Assembly: GCA_027306605.1 (NCBI GenBank)
Contig: DAHUZK010000080.1
Location: 1 to 55,511, forward strand
DNA from: Acidimicrobiaceae bacterium
GTDB lineage: Bacteria > Actinomycetota > Acidimicrobiia > Acidimicrobiales > RAAP-2
Length of the DNA stretch: 55,511 nt
Direction: 5' to 3'
The stretch's first letter is position 1. Each line of letters starts with the position of its first letter. The position numbers were made by a program, and so were the translations under genes. Below are positions 17,660 through 26,127 of this stretch, in pieces. Under the pieces are notes generated by a model. It was not told the origin of the DNA and made no database searches. It worked only from the letters and a program-made list of their open reading frames with translations.

Positions 17660-18791
17660 CGGGCTCGGCGACCTCTACGCGTTGCTCGGCGTCCGGCCCG
17701 ACGCCACCGACGACGAGATCAAGCGGGCCTACCGCGCCCGCGCTCGCGAGCTGCACCCTGACACCAACCAGGGCGACGCCGAGGCCGAGGCGCGCTTCAA
17801 GGAGGTGACGGTCGCCTACGAGGTGTTGCGCGACCCCGAGCGCCGGGCCCGCTACGACCGCTACGGCCCAGAGGGCGTCTTCGGCTCCCAGGCTGGGGGC
17901 ATGGGCGGTTTCGGGTTCGAGGGGGGCCTGGGCGACATCTTCGAGGCATTCTTCGGCCAGATGGCCGGCGGCGGCGGACGCCGGGCCGGCCCCCAGGTGG
18001 GCGCGGACGCCGAGGTGCAGATCGGCCTGACCTTCGCCGAGGCCGTCTTCGGGGCCCGCAAGGAGATCTCGGTGCGGCTGCCCTCCACCTGTACCGCCTG
18101 CGGCGGACGCGGGACCGCCCCGGGAACGGACCCCGAGACGTGCATCGACTGCCAGGGCACAGGCGAGATCCGACGCGTGCGCCAGTCGCTGCTCGGGCAG
18201 GTGGTGACGAGCGTCGCCTGCGCCCGCTGCAGCGGCACCGGCGAGATGATCCCCAACCCGTGCCCCGAGTGCCAGGGGGAGGGACGGCGCATGGAGGACA
18301 ACACCTTCAGCGTCGAGGTCCCGGCCGGGGTCGAGCACGGCTCGACCCTGCGGCTGGCCGACCGCGGCGCCGCCGGGCAGCGCGGCGGGCCCAGCGGTTC
18401 CCTCTTCGTGCACCTGGCGGTGGCGCCGGACCCGCGGTTCGAGCGCAGTGGCGACGACCTGCACACGACGCTCACGATCGGCGTGGCCCAGGCGGTCCTG
18501 GGGACCGAGGCCGACGTGGAGACACTCGAGGATCCCCAGCACGTGCGCATCGCGCCGGGGACCCAGCACGGCCACGTCGAGCGCATCAAGAACCTGGGCG
18601 TGCCGCACCTGCGGGGCCGCGGGCGTGGCGACCTCTTCGTGCACGTGCTGGTGGAGACCCCGCGCGACCTCACCCGCGAGCAGGACGAGCTCCTCCGCCA
18701 GTTCGCCGCGCTGCGCGGCGAGGAGGTGTCCCCTCCGGGAAGCGGGGGAGGCGAGGGCATGTTCTCCCGCCTCCGTTCGGCATTTGGCTAG
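17646..18791 (+). CDS. dnaJ: chaperone DnaJ
   Basis: A 381-residue class A J-protein. The J domain has YALLGVRPDATDDEIKRAYR and the HPD tripeptide (ELHPDTNQGD). A Gly/Phe-rich linker follows, then four zinc-binding repeats CTACGGRG, CIDCQGTG, CARCSGTG and CPECQGEG, and the substrate-binding C-terminal domains. It stimulates DnaK ATPase. The start at 17646 lies inside the end of hrcA. This is the actinobacterial hrcA-linked DnaJ2 type, here under CIRCE control. Confidence 0.97.
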   Translation: MAVTDGLGDLYALLGVRPDATDDEIKRAYRARARELHPDTNQGDAEAEARFKEVTVAYEVLRDPERRARYDRYGPEGVFGSQAGGMGGFGFEGGLGDIFEAFFGQMAGGGGRRAGPQVGADAEVQIGLTFAEAVFGARKEISVRLPSTCTACGGRGTAPGTDPETCIDCQGTGEIRRVRQSLLGQVVTSVACARCSGTGEMIPNPCPECQGEGRRMEDNTFSVEVPAGVEHGSTLRLADRGAAGQRGGPSGSLFVHLAVAPDPRFERSGDDLHTTLTIGVAQAVLGTEADVETLEDPQHVRIAPGTQHGHVERIKNLGVPHLRGRGRGDLFVHVLVETPRDLTREQDELLRQFAALRGEEVSPPGSGGGEGMFSRLRSAFG

Positions 18792-19653
18792 CCCGGCCGT
18801 CTACGCCGCCGTCGCCGTGCGTGCCGCGGCCGCCGTGCAGGTCTTCACGGACGATCCCGCCCGCCCGGTGCTCGCCGAGGAGGATCTCCACCACCTCGGT
18901 CGCGTGCTGCGCCTCCGCGCCGGAGAGGAGGTGGTCGTCTCCGACGGCGCCGGTCGCTGGGCCCGCGCCGCCTGGCGGGGCAGCGAGGCCGGTCCCTCGG
19001 CCTGTCTCGAACCGGTGCACCAGGCCGCAGGTGTCGGCGGCGACGGCAGCGTGCAGTACGAGTCGAGGGTCGAGCCTCCGCTCACCGTGGTGTTCGCGCC
19101 CGTCAAGGGCGAACGTCCCGAGTGGGTGGTCCAGAAGCTGACCGAGCTCGGGATCGACCGCATCGTGCCACTGCGCAGCGAACGCAGCGTCGTCCGCTGG
19201 TCGGGGGCGCGGGGACGCACCGCGGTGGAGCGGCTGCGCCGCGTCGCCCGCGAGGCGGCGGCACAGAGCCGCCGCGTGTGGCTGCCCGAGGTGCTCGAGA
19301 CCATCGGCTTCTCCGACCTGGCCGCGCTGGGCGGCCCCGGCGAGGTGGTGCTGGCCCAGCTGAGCGGCGAGCGCCCGACGCAGGCCCAGCGGGTCGTCGC
19401 CGTGGGCCCCGAGGGTGGCTGGAGCACCGGCGAGCTGGCCGCCGGTCTGCCGACCGTCGGGCTCGGCCTGGGCGTGCTGCGTGCCGAGACGGCCGCGGTG
19501 ACGGCCGGAGCGCTGCTCGCCTCGCTCCGGACCGGGACCGTGGCCCCGGCCGATGGTCACCCGCCTGTGGCTCCGACCGGTATGTTCGGAGCGGTGATCG
19601 AGCCGCATCAGGTGATCGAGCCGCAGCGGAGGGACGGCGACCCCCGGGCATGA
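18784..19653 (+). CDS. rsmE: 16S rRNA (uracil1498-N3)-methyltransferase
   Basis: About 289 residues from a TTG at 18784 that overlaps the dnaJ stop; a GTG at 18817 is an alternative. The PUA-like N-terminal part (VFTDDPARPVLAEEDLHHLGRVLRLR, DGAGRW) precedes the knotted SPOUT methyltransferase domain with FAPVKGERPEWVVQKLTELG, PLRSERSVVRW, AVGPEGGWSTGE and GLGLGVLRAETAAV, which binds S-adenosylmethionine. It modifies U1498 of 16S rRNA. Two near-identical 18-bp units near the end give a VIEPHQVIEPQ duplication. The stop overlaps the HIT gene start. Confidence 0.93.
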   Translation: MASPAVYAAVAVRAAAAVQVFTDDPARPVLAEEDLHHLGRVLRLRAGEEVVVSDGAGRWARAAWRGSEAGPSACLEPVHQAAGVGGDGSVQYESRVEPPLTVVFAPVKGERPEWVVQKLTELGIDRIVPLRSERSVVRWSGARGRTAVERLRRVAREAAAQSRRVWLPEVLETIGFSDLAALGGPGEVVLAQLSGERPTQAQRVVAVGPEGGWSTGELAAGLPTVGLGLGVLRAETAAVTAGALLASLRTGTVAPADGHPPVAPTGMFGAVIEPHQVIEPQRRDGDPRA

Positions 19654-20012
19654 CCGCGGAGAACTGTCTGTTCTGCAAGATCGTGGCCGGCGATCTTCCC
19701 TCGGAGAGCGTGTTCGAGAGCGAGACGACGTTCGCCTTCAAGGACATCAACCCCGCCGCGCCCCTCCACGTGCTGGTGGTCCCGCGGCGCCACATCGAGG
19801 ACGCCTCGGTCGTGACGGCGGCGGACGGGCCGGTGCTGGCCGACATGCTGATGGCGGCGCGCGCCGTGGCGGACGCAGCGGGGCTGGCCACGCCCCAGCG
19901 GGGGTACCGGCTCATCTTCAACATCGGACCCGACTCCATGAACTCGGTCCCGCACCTGCATCTCCACGTCCTCGGCGGCGAGCCTCTGAAAGGGCACTTC
20001 GGCATCGCATGA
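19650..20012 (+). CDS. HIT-family nucleotide hydrolase
   Basis: A 120-residue histidine-triad protein starting in an ATGA overlap with rsmE. CLFCKIVAGDLPSESVFES opens the fold (with two cysteines, C6 and C9, that could bind zinc). LHVLVVPRRHIEDAS follows, and the catalytic triad is in VPHLHLHVLGG. It probably hydrolyses purine nucleoside phosphoramidates like HinT. Its stop overlaps the first mini-ORF of a relay that leads into phoH. Confidence 0.95.
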   Translation: MTAENCLFCKIVAGDLPSESVFESETTFAFKDINPAAPLHVLVVPRRHIEDASVVTAADGPVLADMLMAARAVADAAGLATPQRGYRLIFNIGPDSMNSVPHLHLHVLGGEPLKGHFGIA

Positions 20013-20042
20013 CGACGACGACACCATGACGACGACACCATG
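20009..20042 (+). repeat. tandem repeat forming a double stop-start relay before phoH
   Basis: Three ATGACGACGAC-type copies start at 20009, 20026 and 20040, with period 17 and then 14. The HIT stop (20010-20012) overlaps the first ATG. That frame reads MTTTTP and stops at 20027-20029, overlapping the second ATG. The second frame reads MTTTP and stops at 20041-20043, overlapping the phoH ATG. Each step keeps the ATGA overlap. Confidence 0.85.
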
Positions 20043-21035
20043 ACGACGGCGCTGCGAGCGGAGTGCTTCGTGCCGGGCAACCACCTGATGGCCGGGTTGC
20101 TCGGTTCCCGCGACGAGCACCTGCGCCAGGTGGAGCGGGCCTTCCCGGACGAGCAGATCGTCGTCCAGGGCAACCGGATCTCCGTCGAGGGGCCCGAGGC
20201 CGAGGTCGTCGTCCGCCTCTTCGACGAGCTGATCCTCATGGTGCAGTCGGGCAAGACACTCGATTCGTCCGTCATGGCGCGCACCATCGACATGGTGCGC
20301 GAGGACATCCGGCCCAGCGAGGTGCTGCGTTCGGAGGTGGTGCGCGGCGCCGGCGGCAAGACGGTGCGCCCGAACACGGCTGGGCAGAAGCGCTACGTGG
20401 ACGCCATCGCGCGGAACGTGGTGACGTTCGGGATCGGTCCGGCGGGTACGGGCAAGTCGTATCTGGCCGTGGCCCAGGCCGTGCACTTCCTGCAGTCGCG
20501 CCAGGTGTCGCGCATCATCTTGACCCGCCCCGCCGTCGAGGCGGGAGAGCGCCTCGGCTTCCTCCCGGGCGATCTGATGGCCAAGGTGGACCCGTACCTG
20601 CGGCCGCTCTACGACGCCCTCTACGACCTCATCGAACCCGAGGGTGCGCAGCGGCTGCTCGAGCGGGGAACGATCGAGGTCGCGCCCCTCGCCTTCATGC
20701 GGGGGCGCACGCTCAACAATTCCTTCATCATCCTCGACGAGGCACAGAACACCACCCCCGAGCAGATGAAGATGTTCCTGACCCGTATCGGCTTCGGTTC
20801 CAAGTGCGTCGTGACGGGCGACATCACACAGATCGACGTGCCCGGGGGGCGCTCGGGCCTCGTCGGCCTCGAACCCGTGCTCGGTGCAGTGGACGACGTG
20901 GCGTTCGTGCACCTGACGCGCCGGGACGTCGTCCGCCACAAGATCGTGGCCGACATCATCGACGCCTACGAGATCGCGGAAGGGCAGAAGGCCGAAGGGC
21001 AGATCGCGGAAGGGCGGGCGGGTCACTCGAAGTGA
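20040..21035 (+). CDS. phoH: PhoH-like ATPase
   Basis: A 331-residue RNA-associated ATPase of the PhoH family. A short N-terminal KH-like region (VVQGNRISVEGPEAEV) precedes the P-loop GPAGTGKSYLA (about residues 139-149), the RPAVEAGERLGFLPGD signature and the Walker B segment SFIILDEAQN. The C-terminus ends with a small internal repeat (EGQKAEGQIAEG). It sits between HIT and ybeY as in many bacteria, consistent with a role in RNA processing. Its stop overlaps the ybeY GTG. Start choice follows the conserved N-terminus and the relay upstream. Confidence 0.95.
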   Translation: MTTALRAECFVPGNHLMAGLLGSRDEHLRQVERAFPDEQIVVQGNRISVEGPEAEVVVRLFDELILMVQSGKTLDSSVMARTIDMVREDIRPSEVLRSEVVRGAGGKTVRPNTAGQKRYVDAIARNVVTFGIGPAGTGKSYLAVAQAVHFLQSRQVSRIILTRPAVEAGERLGFLPGDLMAKVDPYLRPLYDALYDLIEPEGAQRLLERGTIEVAPLAFMRGRTLNNSFIILDEAQNTTPEQMKMFLTRIGFGSKCVVTGDITQIDVPGGRSGLVGLEPVLGAVDDVAFVHLTRRDVVRHKIVADIIDAYEIAEGQKAEGQIAEGRAGHSK

Positions 21036-21559
21036 CCATCGATGTCTTCGCGGCCGACGAGCAGAGGGCTCGTCCCATCGACGTGGCCCGTTGGGCGGAC
21101 CTGGCCCGCCGGGTCCTCGCGGCGCGGGGCGTCAAGGGGGAGACCGAGGTCTCCCTGCTCTTCGTCGACGAGGAGACCATCGCCGCGCTGAACCAGCAGT
21201 TTCTCGGGAAGACGGGCCCGACCGACGTGCTGTCGTTCCCCATCGAGGACGATCCCGGACCGAGCGGCCGCTCGCCCGATCTCGGGGGCAGCGGCCCGGG
21301 CACCGCACCGGAGGAGGGTCCGGTGTCCCTCCTCGGCGACGTCGTGATCTGCCCCGCGGTGGCCGGCCGCAACGCCGCCGAGCACGAGGTCCCCTTCGAG
21401 GACGAGCTGGCGCTGTTGGTCGTGCACGGGCTGCTGCACCTGCTCGGGATGGACCACGAGGACGACGCCCAGGCCGAGCGCATGGAGGCGCTCGAACGTG
21501 AGCTCCTCGCGCGCTTCTACGCGCCGGCTGCCCCCGGTCGACCGGAGGGTGCACGGTGA
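21032..21559 (+). CDS. ybeY: endoribonuclease YbeY
   Basis: The 175-residue product carries the zinc-binding HGLLHLLGMDH motif (H-x3-H-x5-H) with the conserved PTDVLSFP segment and the downstream LLGDVVICPAVA strand. An insertion of about 25 residues rich in Gly, Pro and Ser lies between FPIEDD and VSLLGD. YbeY matures 16S rRNA and takes part in ribosome quality control. The GTG start overlaps the phoH stop (GTGA), and its own stop overlaps the next gene in the same way, so phoH-ybeY-CNNM are translationally coupled. Confidence 0.96.
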   Translation: MTIDVFAADEQRARPIDVARWADLARRVLAARGVKGETEVSLLFVDEETIAALNQQFLGKTGPTDVLSFPIEDDPGPSGRSPDLGGSGPGTAPEEGPVSLLGDVVICPAVAGRNAAEHEVPFEDELALLVVHGLLHLLGMDHEDDAQAERMEALERELLARFYAPAAPGRPEGAR

Positions 21560-22932
21560 GCGCGGTGAGCACCGGCCTGCTCCTGGCCACCTCGGGCTTC
21601 GGCGCCGAGGACGCGGTCCTCATCGTCGTGATCGCCGTGCTGCTGGCGGCCTCGGGCGTGCTGGCCATGGCCGAGACGAGCCTCGTGCGGATGAACCGCG
21701 TCAAGGCGAAGGCTCTCGTCGACGAGAAGAAGCGAGGGGCCCGGCAGCTGGCCCGGCTGATAGAGAATCCCGCCAACTTCTTGAACCCGGTGCTGTTGCT
21801 CGTGCTGGTGTGCCAGCTGGTTTCCGCCACCCTCGTCGGGCTCGTGGCCGAGCACCTCTTCGGTGGGCTCGGGGTCATCCTCGGCATCGTCTTCGAAGTC
21901 GTCGTCATCTTCGTCTTCTTCGAGGCCGTGCCGAAGAACTGGGCCGTGGCCCACGCCGACCGGGCCGCGCTGCTCAGCGCGCCCATCGTGGCGACATTGA
22001 TCCGCTTCCCGCCCGTGCGCTGGCTCTCCACGCTCCTCATCGGCCTGGCCAATCGGATCATCGGCGTGACCGGCGAGGACCAGGAGGGGATGCACCACTC
22101 CTACATCACGGACTCCGAGCTCAAGGCCATGGCCGATGTGGCGCACGAGGAGAACGTGATCGAGAAGGAGGAGCGCAGCTTCATCCACTCGATCATCGAT
22201 TTCGGGGACACCGTGGCACGCGAGGTGATGACCCCGCGGCCGGACATGGTGACGGTGGAACAGGACGTCACGGTACGCGACGCCCTCGAATCCGCTCTCG
22301 CCGCCGGGTACAGCCGTATCCCGGTCGAGCAGGACGGCATCGACGACATCATCGGCATCGCCTACACCAAGGACCTGGTGCGGGCCGAACGGGTCGGCAA
22401 GGCGGACCAGTCGGTGCGCGACAGCATGCGCCCGGCCAAGTTCATCCCCGAGTCCAAGGACGTGTCCGACCTCCTGCGCGAGATGCAGGAGGAGAAGTTC
22501 CACATGGCGATCGTGGTGGACGAGTACGGCGGCACTGCCGGCCTGGTCACGCTGGAGGACCTGCTCGAAGAGCTGGTGGGCGAGATCGTCGACGAGTTCG
22601 ACGTCGAGGAGCCGACGGTGGAGCGATGCGACGACGGTTCGGTGCTGGTGAACGCCGGCTACTCGGTGGACGACGCCGACGAGCTGCTCGGCGCCGAGCT
22701 TCCGCACGGGAACTGGGACACGGTCGGCGGCCTGATGCTCGATCTGGTGGGCCGGGTGCCCGACAACGGGGACTCGGTCGAGGTGGAAGGGTTCCGGCTC
22801 ACCGCGGTCGACGTGCGCGGACGGCGCATCGGGCGCATTCGCATCGAGTCGACCGGCTCTCCGGCTGACGGCGAAGAGGACGACGCGCTGGTGCGCCGCC
22901 GTGCCGGCGATGCCTCGCGCAACGGGAGCTGA
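21556..22932 (+). CDS. CNNM/CorC-type membrane transporter with CBS domains
   Basis: A 458-residue protein. The N-terminal third is a DUF21/CNNM membrane domain with about four hydrophobic helices ([56 protein letters not shown]). Two CBS domains follow ([20 protein letters not shown] and the [21 protein letters not shown] region), then a CorC/HlyC domain to the end. Proteins of this layout export magnesium or related ions. It lies between ybeY and era, a common position, and starts inside the ybeY stop (GTGA). A nine-base in-frame duplication gives the N-terminal SAVST segment. Confidence 0.95.
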   Translation: MSAVSTGLLLATSGFGAEDAVLIVVIAVLLAASGVLAMAETSLVRMNRVKAKALVDEKKRGARQLARLIENPANFLNPVLLLVLVCQLVSATLVGLVAEHLFGGLGVILGIVFEVVVIFVFFEAVPKNWAVAHADRAALLSAPIVATLIRFPPVRWLSTLLIGLANRIIGVTGEDQEGMHHSYITDSELKAMADVAHEENVIEKEERSFIHSIIDFGDTVAREVMTPRPDMVTVEQDVTVRDALESALAAGYSRIPVEQDGIDDIIGIAYTKDLVRAERVGKADQSVRDSMRPAKFIPESKDVSDLLREMQEEKFHMAIVVDEYGGTAGLVTLEDLLEELVGEIVDEFDVEEPTVERCDDGSVLVNAGYSVDDADELLGAELPHGNWDTVGGLMLDLVGRVPDNGDSVEVEGFRLTAVDVRGRRIGRIRIESTGSPADGEEDDALVRRRAGDASRNGS

Positions 22933-22937
22933 CCGAG

Positions 22938-23837
22938 ATGCGTTCGGGTTTCGTCGCCGTCGTGGGCCGGCCCAACGTCGGCAAGTCGACACTCGTCAAC
23001 CGGATGGTGGGCACCAAGGTGGCGATCACGTCCTCCCGGCCCAACACGACCCGGCACCGCATCCTCGGTGTCCTGCACGACGACGGGGACGACGCCCAGG
23101 TGGTCTTCGTGGACACGCCGGGGATCCACCGGCCCCGCAGCACCCTGGGGAGCCGGCTGAACGAGACGGCGAGCGACGCCCTGCACGAGGTCGACGTGAT
23201 CACGGTGGTGGTCGACGCCACGGCGCCGATCGGGCCGGGCGATCGCACCGTGCTGTCCAAGGCGGTGCACGAAGCCCGGCAGGGCACCGAGGACGTCGGC
23301 CCACCAGGACTGGCCGTCGCGGTCAACAAGGTCGACCGTGCCGGGCCCTCCATGGTGCTCGAGCGGCTCACCGAGGCGCAGGCCGCGGTGGTGGAGCTCG
23401 GCGAGGTGGCGGGGGCCGAGTACTTCCCCGTGTCGGCCCGCACCGGTGAAGGTGTCGGCGCCTTGCTGGCGCACCTGGTCGGCTCGCTCGACGAGGGCCC
23501 GCCGTACTTCCCGCCCGACGTGGTGACCGACACGCCGGAGGCGCTCTGGGTGGCCGAGCTCGTGCGCGAGCAGCTCTTGGCCAAGACCCGTGACGAGCTC
23601 CCGCATTCGATCACCTGCCGCGTCACCGAGTGGGAGTGGCCGCACATCCGGGTCGAGGTCATCGTCGAGCGCGACTCGCAGAAGGCCATCGTCATCGGCA
23701 AGGGCGGCGAGGTGCTCAAGGCGGTCGGCACCGCCGTGCGCCAGGCACTCCCCGAAGGGGCGTATCTCGACCTGCACGTCAAGGTCGAGCGGCGCTGGCA
23801 GAACCGTGCCGAGATGCTCGACCGCCTCGGTTACTGA
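22938..23837 (+). CDS. era: GTPase Era
   Basis: A 299-residue ribosome-assembly GTPase. G1 is GRPNVGKST, G2 is the SSRPNTTRHRI segment, G3 is DTPGIH, G4 is NKVD and G5 is SARTGEG. The C-terminal KH domain carries RDSQKAIVIGKGGEVLKAVG. It binds the 3' end of 16S rRNA. It ends in a seven-base convergent overlap with the helicase gene on the other strand. In related genomes recO normally follows; here the helicase and the integrated element intervene. Confidence 0.97.
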   Translation: MRSGFVAVVGRPNVGKSTLVNRMVGTKVAITSSRPNTTRHRILGVLHDDGDDAQVVFVDTPGIHRPRSTLGSRLNETASDALHEVDVITVVVDATAPIGPGDRTVLSKAVHEARQGTEDVGPPGLAVAVNKVDRAGPSMVLERLTEAQAAVVELGEVAGAEYFPVSARTGEGVGALLAHLVGSLDEGPPYFPPDVVTDTPEALWVAELVREQLLAKTRDELPHSITCRVTEWEWPHIRVEVIVERDSQKAIVIGKGGEVLKAVGTAVRQALPEGAYLDLHVKVERRWQNRAEMLDRLGY

Positions 23838-26023
23838 GCTCCGGCGTCCCGGCGCCCGACGTCCCTGCGCCCGACGTCCCGGCCGTCGTGGAGGGCGCGC
23901 CGGAGGAAGGACTCGACCTCGGCGCGGTCGACCGAGCGGCGCATCGGGGGCAGCGTCGACAAGAGGACCCCTCGATAGGAGGCCGTGGCCAGGCGAGGGT
24001 CGAGCACCGCCACGACGCCGCGGTCGTCCGCCGTGCGGATGAGGCGGCCGGCGCCCTGCGCCAGCAGGGTGGCCGCCCGGGGGAGGTCGACCAGCGAGAA
24101 GGCCCGCCCGCCGACCCGGTCGCGACGCGCCTGGAGGAGGGGATCGTCGGGCCGTGGGAAGGGCAGGCGGTCGATGGTGACCAGGGAGAGGGCGCGGCCG
24201 GGGACGTCGACCCCCTGCCAGAAGCCGAGGGTGGCGAACAGGCACGAGGTCTCGTCCCGTGCGAACTCCTCGAGGAGGCGCCCCTTGGGCAGATCGCCCT
24301 GCCGCAGCAGAGTGGCCGGGAGCTCGGGTGCCAGGGCCTCGGCGGCGGCCTCGGTGGCGCGCCGGCTGGTGAACAGGGCGAGGGTCCGCCCGCCGGCCGC
24401 CTCGATGAGCAGGGCCAGCTCCTCGTGCAGCGTCTCCTCCGCGCCCGGCGCCCGGCGGTCCGGCAGGTGGCGGGCCACGTAGAGCAGCGCATGTGCCCGG
24501 TAGTCGAAGGGGCTGCCGACGTTGAGCTCCTCGCAGGGGAAGCTCTCGAGTCCGATGCGCTCGACGATCCGGGGCGGGATCGTGGCGCTGGTCAGGACCG
24601 AGGTGACCTCACCCCAGAGCATCCCGGCCAGGACGGGACCGACGTCGATGGGGGAGAGGCGCAGCCGGACGTTGCGCCGGCTGCCATCGACCCAGGCCAC
24701 CTCGCCGTCGCCTCGCGAGACCAGGCGGTGCAGGTCCTCACCCAGATGAGCGGCCGCCTGCAGGGTGCGCGTCTTGCGGCTCGAGCGGTCCGCCCCGGCC
24801 TCGGCGCCGGCGCCCGCTCCGGTGTCGCCGGCGCCGTCGGGGAGGAAGGAGCGCTGCGCCCCGCCCCGCCGCAGCGCGTCGATCACGCGGCGGGTGAGCT
24901 CCGCCGCCCGTTCGAGCAGCGCCGCCAGTTCTCGGTCCTCCGCTTGGACCCGCCGCCCCTCGTCGTGGAGCACGCGCGTGCCGACGCGGTCGGCGAGCAG
25001 CGCGGCCAGCTGCTCGCCGATGCGCCCGAGCGAGTCGAGTTGCTCGACGTGGCGCGGCTCGACCAGGGCGCGGGCGGCGGTCACGAGGGAACGGAACCGG
25101 CCCGGGGTGAGCTCGACGCCGAGGCTGGCCGTCATGACCTCCTCGAGCTCATGGGCCTCGTCGAAGACGACGACGTCGTGCTCGGGCAGGACGGCGCCCC
25201 CGCTCGCCAGGTGCGCCCCGTAGAGGTGGGAGTTGACGACGACGATGTCGGCGGCGGCCGCCCGGTCGCGGGCGGCCTCGGCGAAGCAGCGCCCGCCTTC
25301 GGGACAGTTGAAGGCGCCGGGACACTCGCGCGGTCCGACGCTCACCATGTTCCAGGCCCGGTCGGAGGGTTCGAAGGTCAGGTCGGCCCGGTCACCGCTC
25401 CTCGTCTTCTGCGACCAGGCGACGAGGCTGCGGACCTCTTCGACCAGTCCCTCGGGTGCCGCGCCCGGCCCGCCCCCCGGGCCGTCCGATCCGTCCGAGG
25501 CGCCCGATCCGTCGGGCGCCGGAAGGTCGGCCTCGTCCGCCCGGCCCCCCTGGTCGCCCAGCTCGGCCTGGATACCGCCCGAGCCCACCTCGGCCACCCG
25601 CTGGAGGCAGACGTAATTGCTCCTCCCCTTGAGCACCGCGACGTCGAGGGGGACGGGCAGGCCCAGCCCCGCCTCGACCAGCGGCAGGTCCTTGTCGGCC
25701 AGCTGGTCCTGCAGCGCCTTGGTGGCTGTGGCCACAACCGTTTTGACACCTAAGGTCGCCAGTGGCACTAGATAGGCAAGGGACTTGCCCGTTCCAGTCC
25801 CGGCCTGAACGACTAGATGCCGACGCTCGACGATCGCCTCGGCGACGGCTCGGCACATCTCCTGTTGCTCGGGCCGGTGCTCGCCCCCCGTCATCTGCGC
25901 CGTGATCTTGTCGAGGGCGGCGACTGCGTCGTCGCCGGCCTGGCGAACGTCGGGAGGAGCACCACCACCAGCGCCGATGCTGTCAATGTCACCAAGGTCC
26001 GGGTCGATCCAGCTCTCCTCCAT
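23831..26023 (-). CDS. DinG/XPD-like ATP-dependent helicase, 5' end supplied by the integrated element
   Basis: The 730-residue superfamily 2 helicase has a Walker A AGTGTGKSLAY at about 74-84 and motif Ia VVATATKALQDQL. Four cysteines of an XPD-type iron-sulfur domain are seen at YVCLQ, ECPGAFNC and GRCF. The DEAH box is VVFDEAHELEE, and VTSATIPPR and QGAGRLIRT motifs follow. It probably unwinds damaged or structured DNA. The last ~630 codons are host sequence. Codons 1-98 lie inside the element, beyond the crossover at 25728-25729, and are about 82% identical over the conserved 67 residues to the stranded host copy at 39955-40293. The ATG at 26023 has only a weak CATGAT box before it. The gene is intact, but with a substituted N-terminus. 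Confidence 0.93.
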   Translation of the reverse strand: MEESWIDPDLGDIDSIGAGGGAPPDVRQAGDDAVAALDKITAQMTGGEHRPEQQEMCRAVAEAIVERRHLVVQAGTGTGKSLAYLVPLATLGVKTVVATATKALQDQLADKDLPLVEAGLGLPVPLDVAVLKGRSNYVCLQRVAEVGSGGIQAELGDQGGRADEADLPAPDGSGASDGSDGPGGGPGAAPEGLVEEVRSLVAWSQKTRSGDRADLTFEPSDRAWNMVSVGPRECPGAFNCPEGGRCFAEAARDRAAAADIVVVNSHLYGAHLASGGAVLPEHDVVVFDEAHELEEVMTASLGVELTPGRFRSLVTAARALVEPRHVEQLDSLGRIGEQLAALLADRVGTRVLHDEGRRVQAEDRELAALLERAAELTRRVIDALRRGGAQRSFLPDGAGDTGAGAGAEAGADRSSRKTRTLQAAAHLGEDLHRLVSRGDGEVAWVDGSRRNVRLRLSPIDVGPVLAGMLWGEVTSVLTSATIPPRIVERIGLESFPCEELNVGSPFDYRAHALLYVARHLPDRRAPGAEETLHEELALLIEAAGGRTLALFTSRRATEAAAEALAPELPATLLRQGDLPKGRLLEEFARDETSCLFATLGFWQGVDVPGRALSLVTIDRLPFPRPDDPLLQARRDRVGGRAFSLVDLPRAATLLAQGAGRLIRTADDRGVVAVLDPRLATASYRGVLLSTLPPMRRSVDRAEVESFLRRALHDGRDVGRRDVGRRDAGAQ
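25728..25754. other. left attachment junction of the integrated element
   Basis: The shared 8-bp GTGGCCAC (25728-25735) is followed by 11 bases and then CACCTAAG (25747-25754), the right arm of the element's attP. Left of GTGGCCAC the DNA is host helicase sequence; right of it is element sequence. The centre of symmetry of the rebuilt attP falls on the GT at 25728-25729, the expected crossover dinucleotide of a large serine integrase. Confidence 0.75.
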
Positions 26024-26114
26024 GCATTGAGATCATGCCTGCCGCTGGGCACGTGCGTGGACGACCAGGGGGATGCCCCAGAGAGCGCCGGGTTGCTGGC
26101 CGTTCTGCAAGCGA

Positions 26115-26120
26115 TACGGT
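26115..26120 (+). promoter_or_regulatory. -10 box of the element's ATPase gene, likely leaderless
   Basis: TACGGT ends seven bases before the GTG at 26128, the same spacing as at host genes. It is divergent from the helicase start at 26023. Confidence 0.45.
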
Positions 26121-26127
26121 CGTCGGC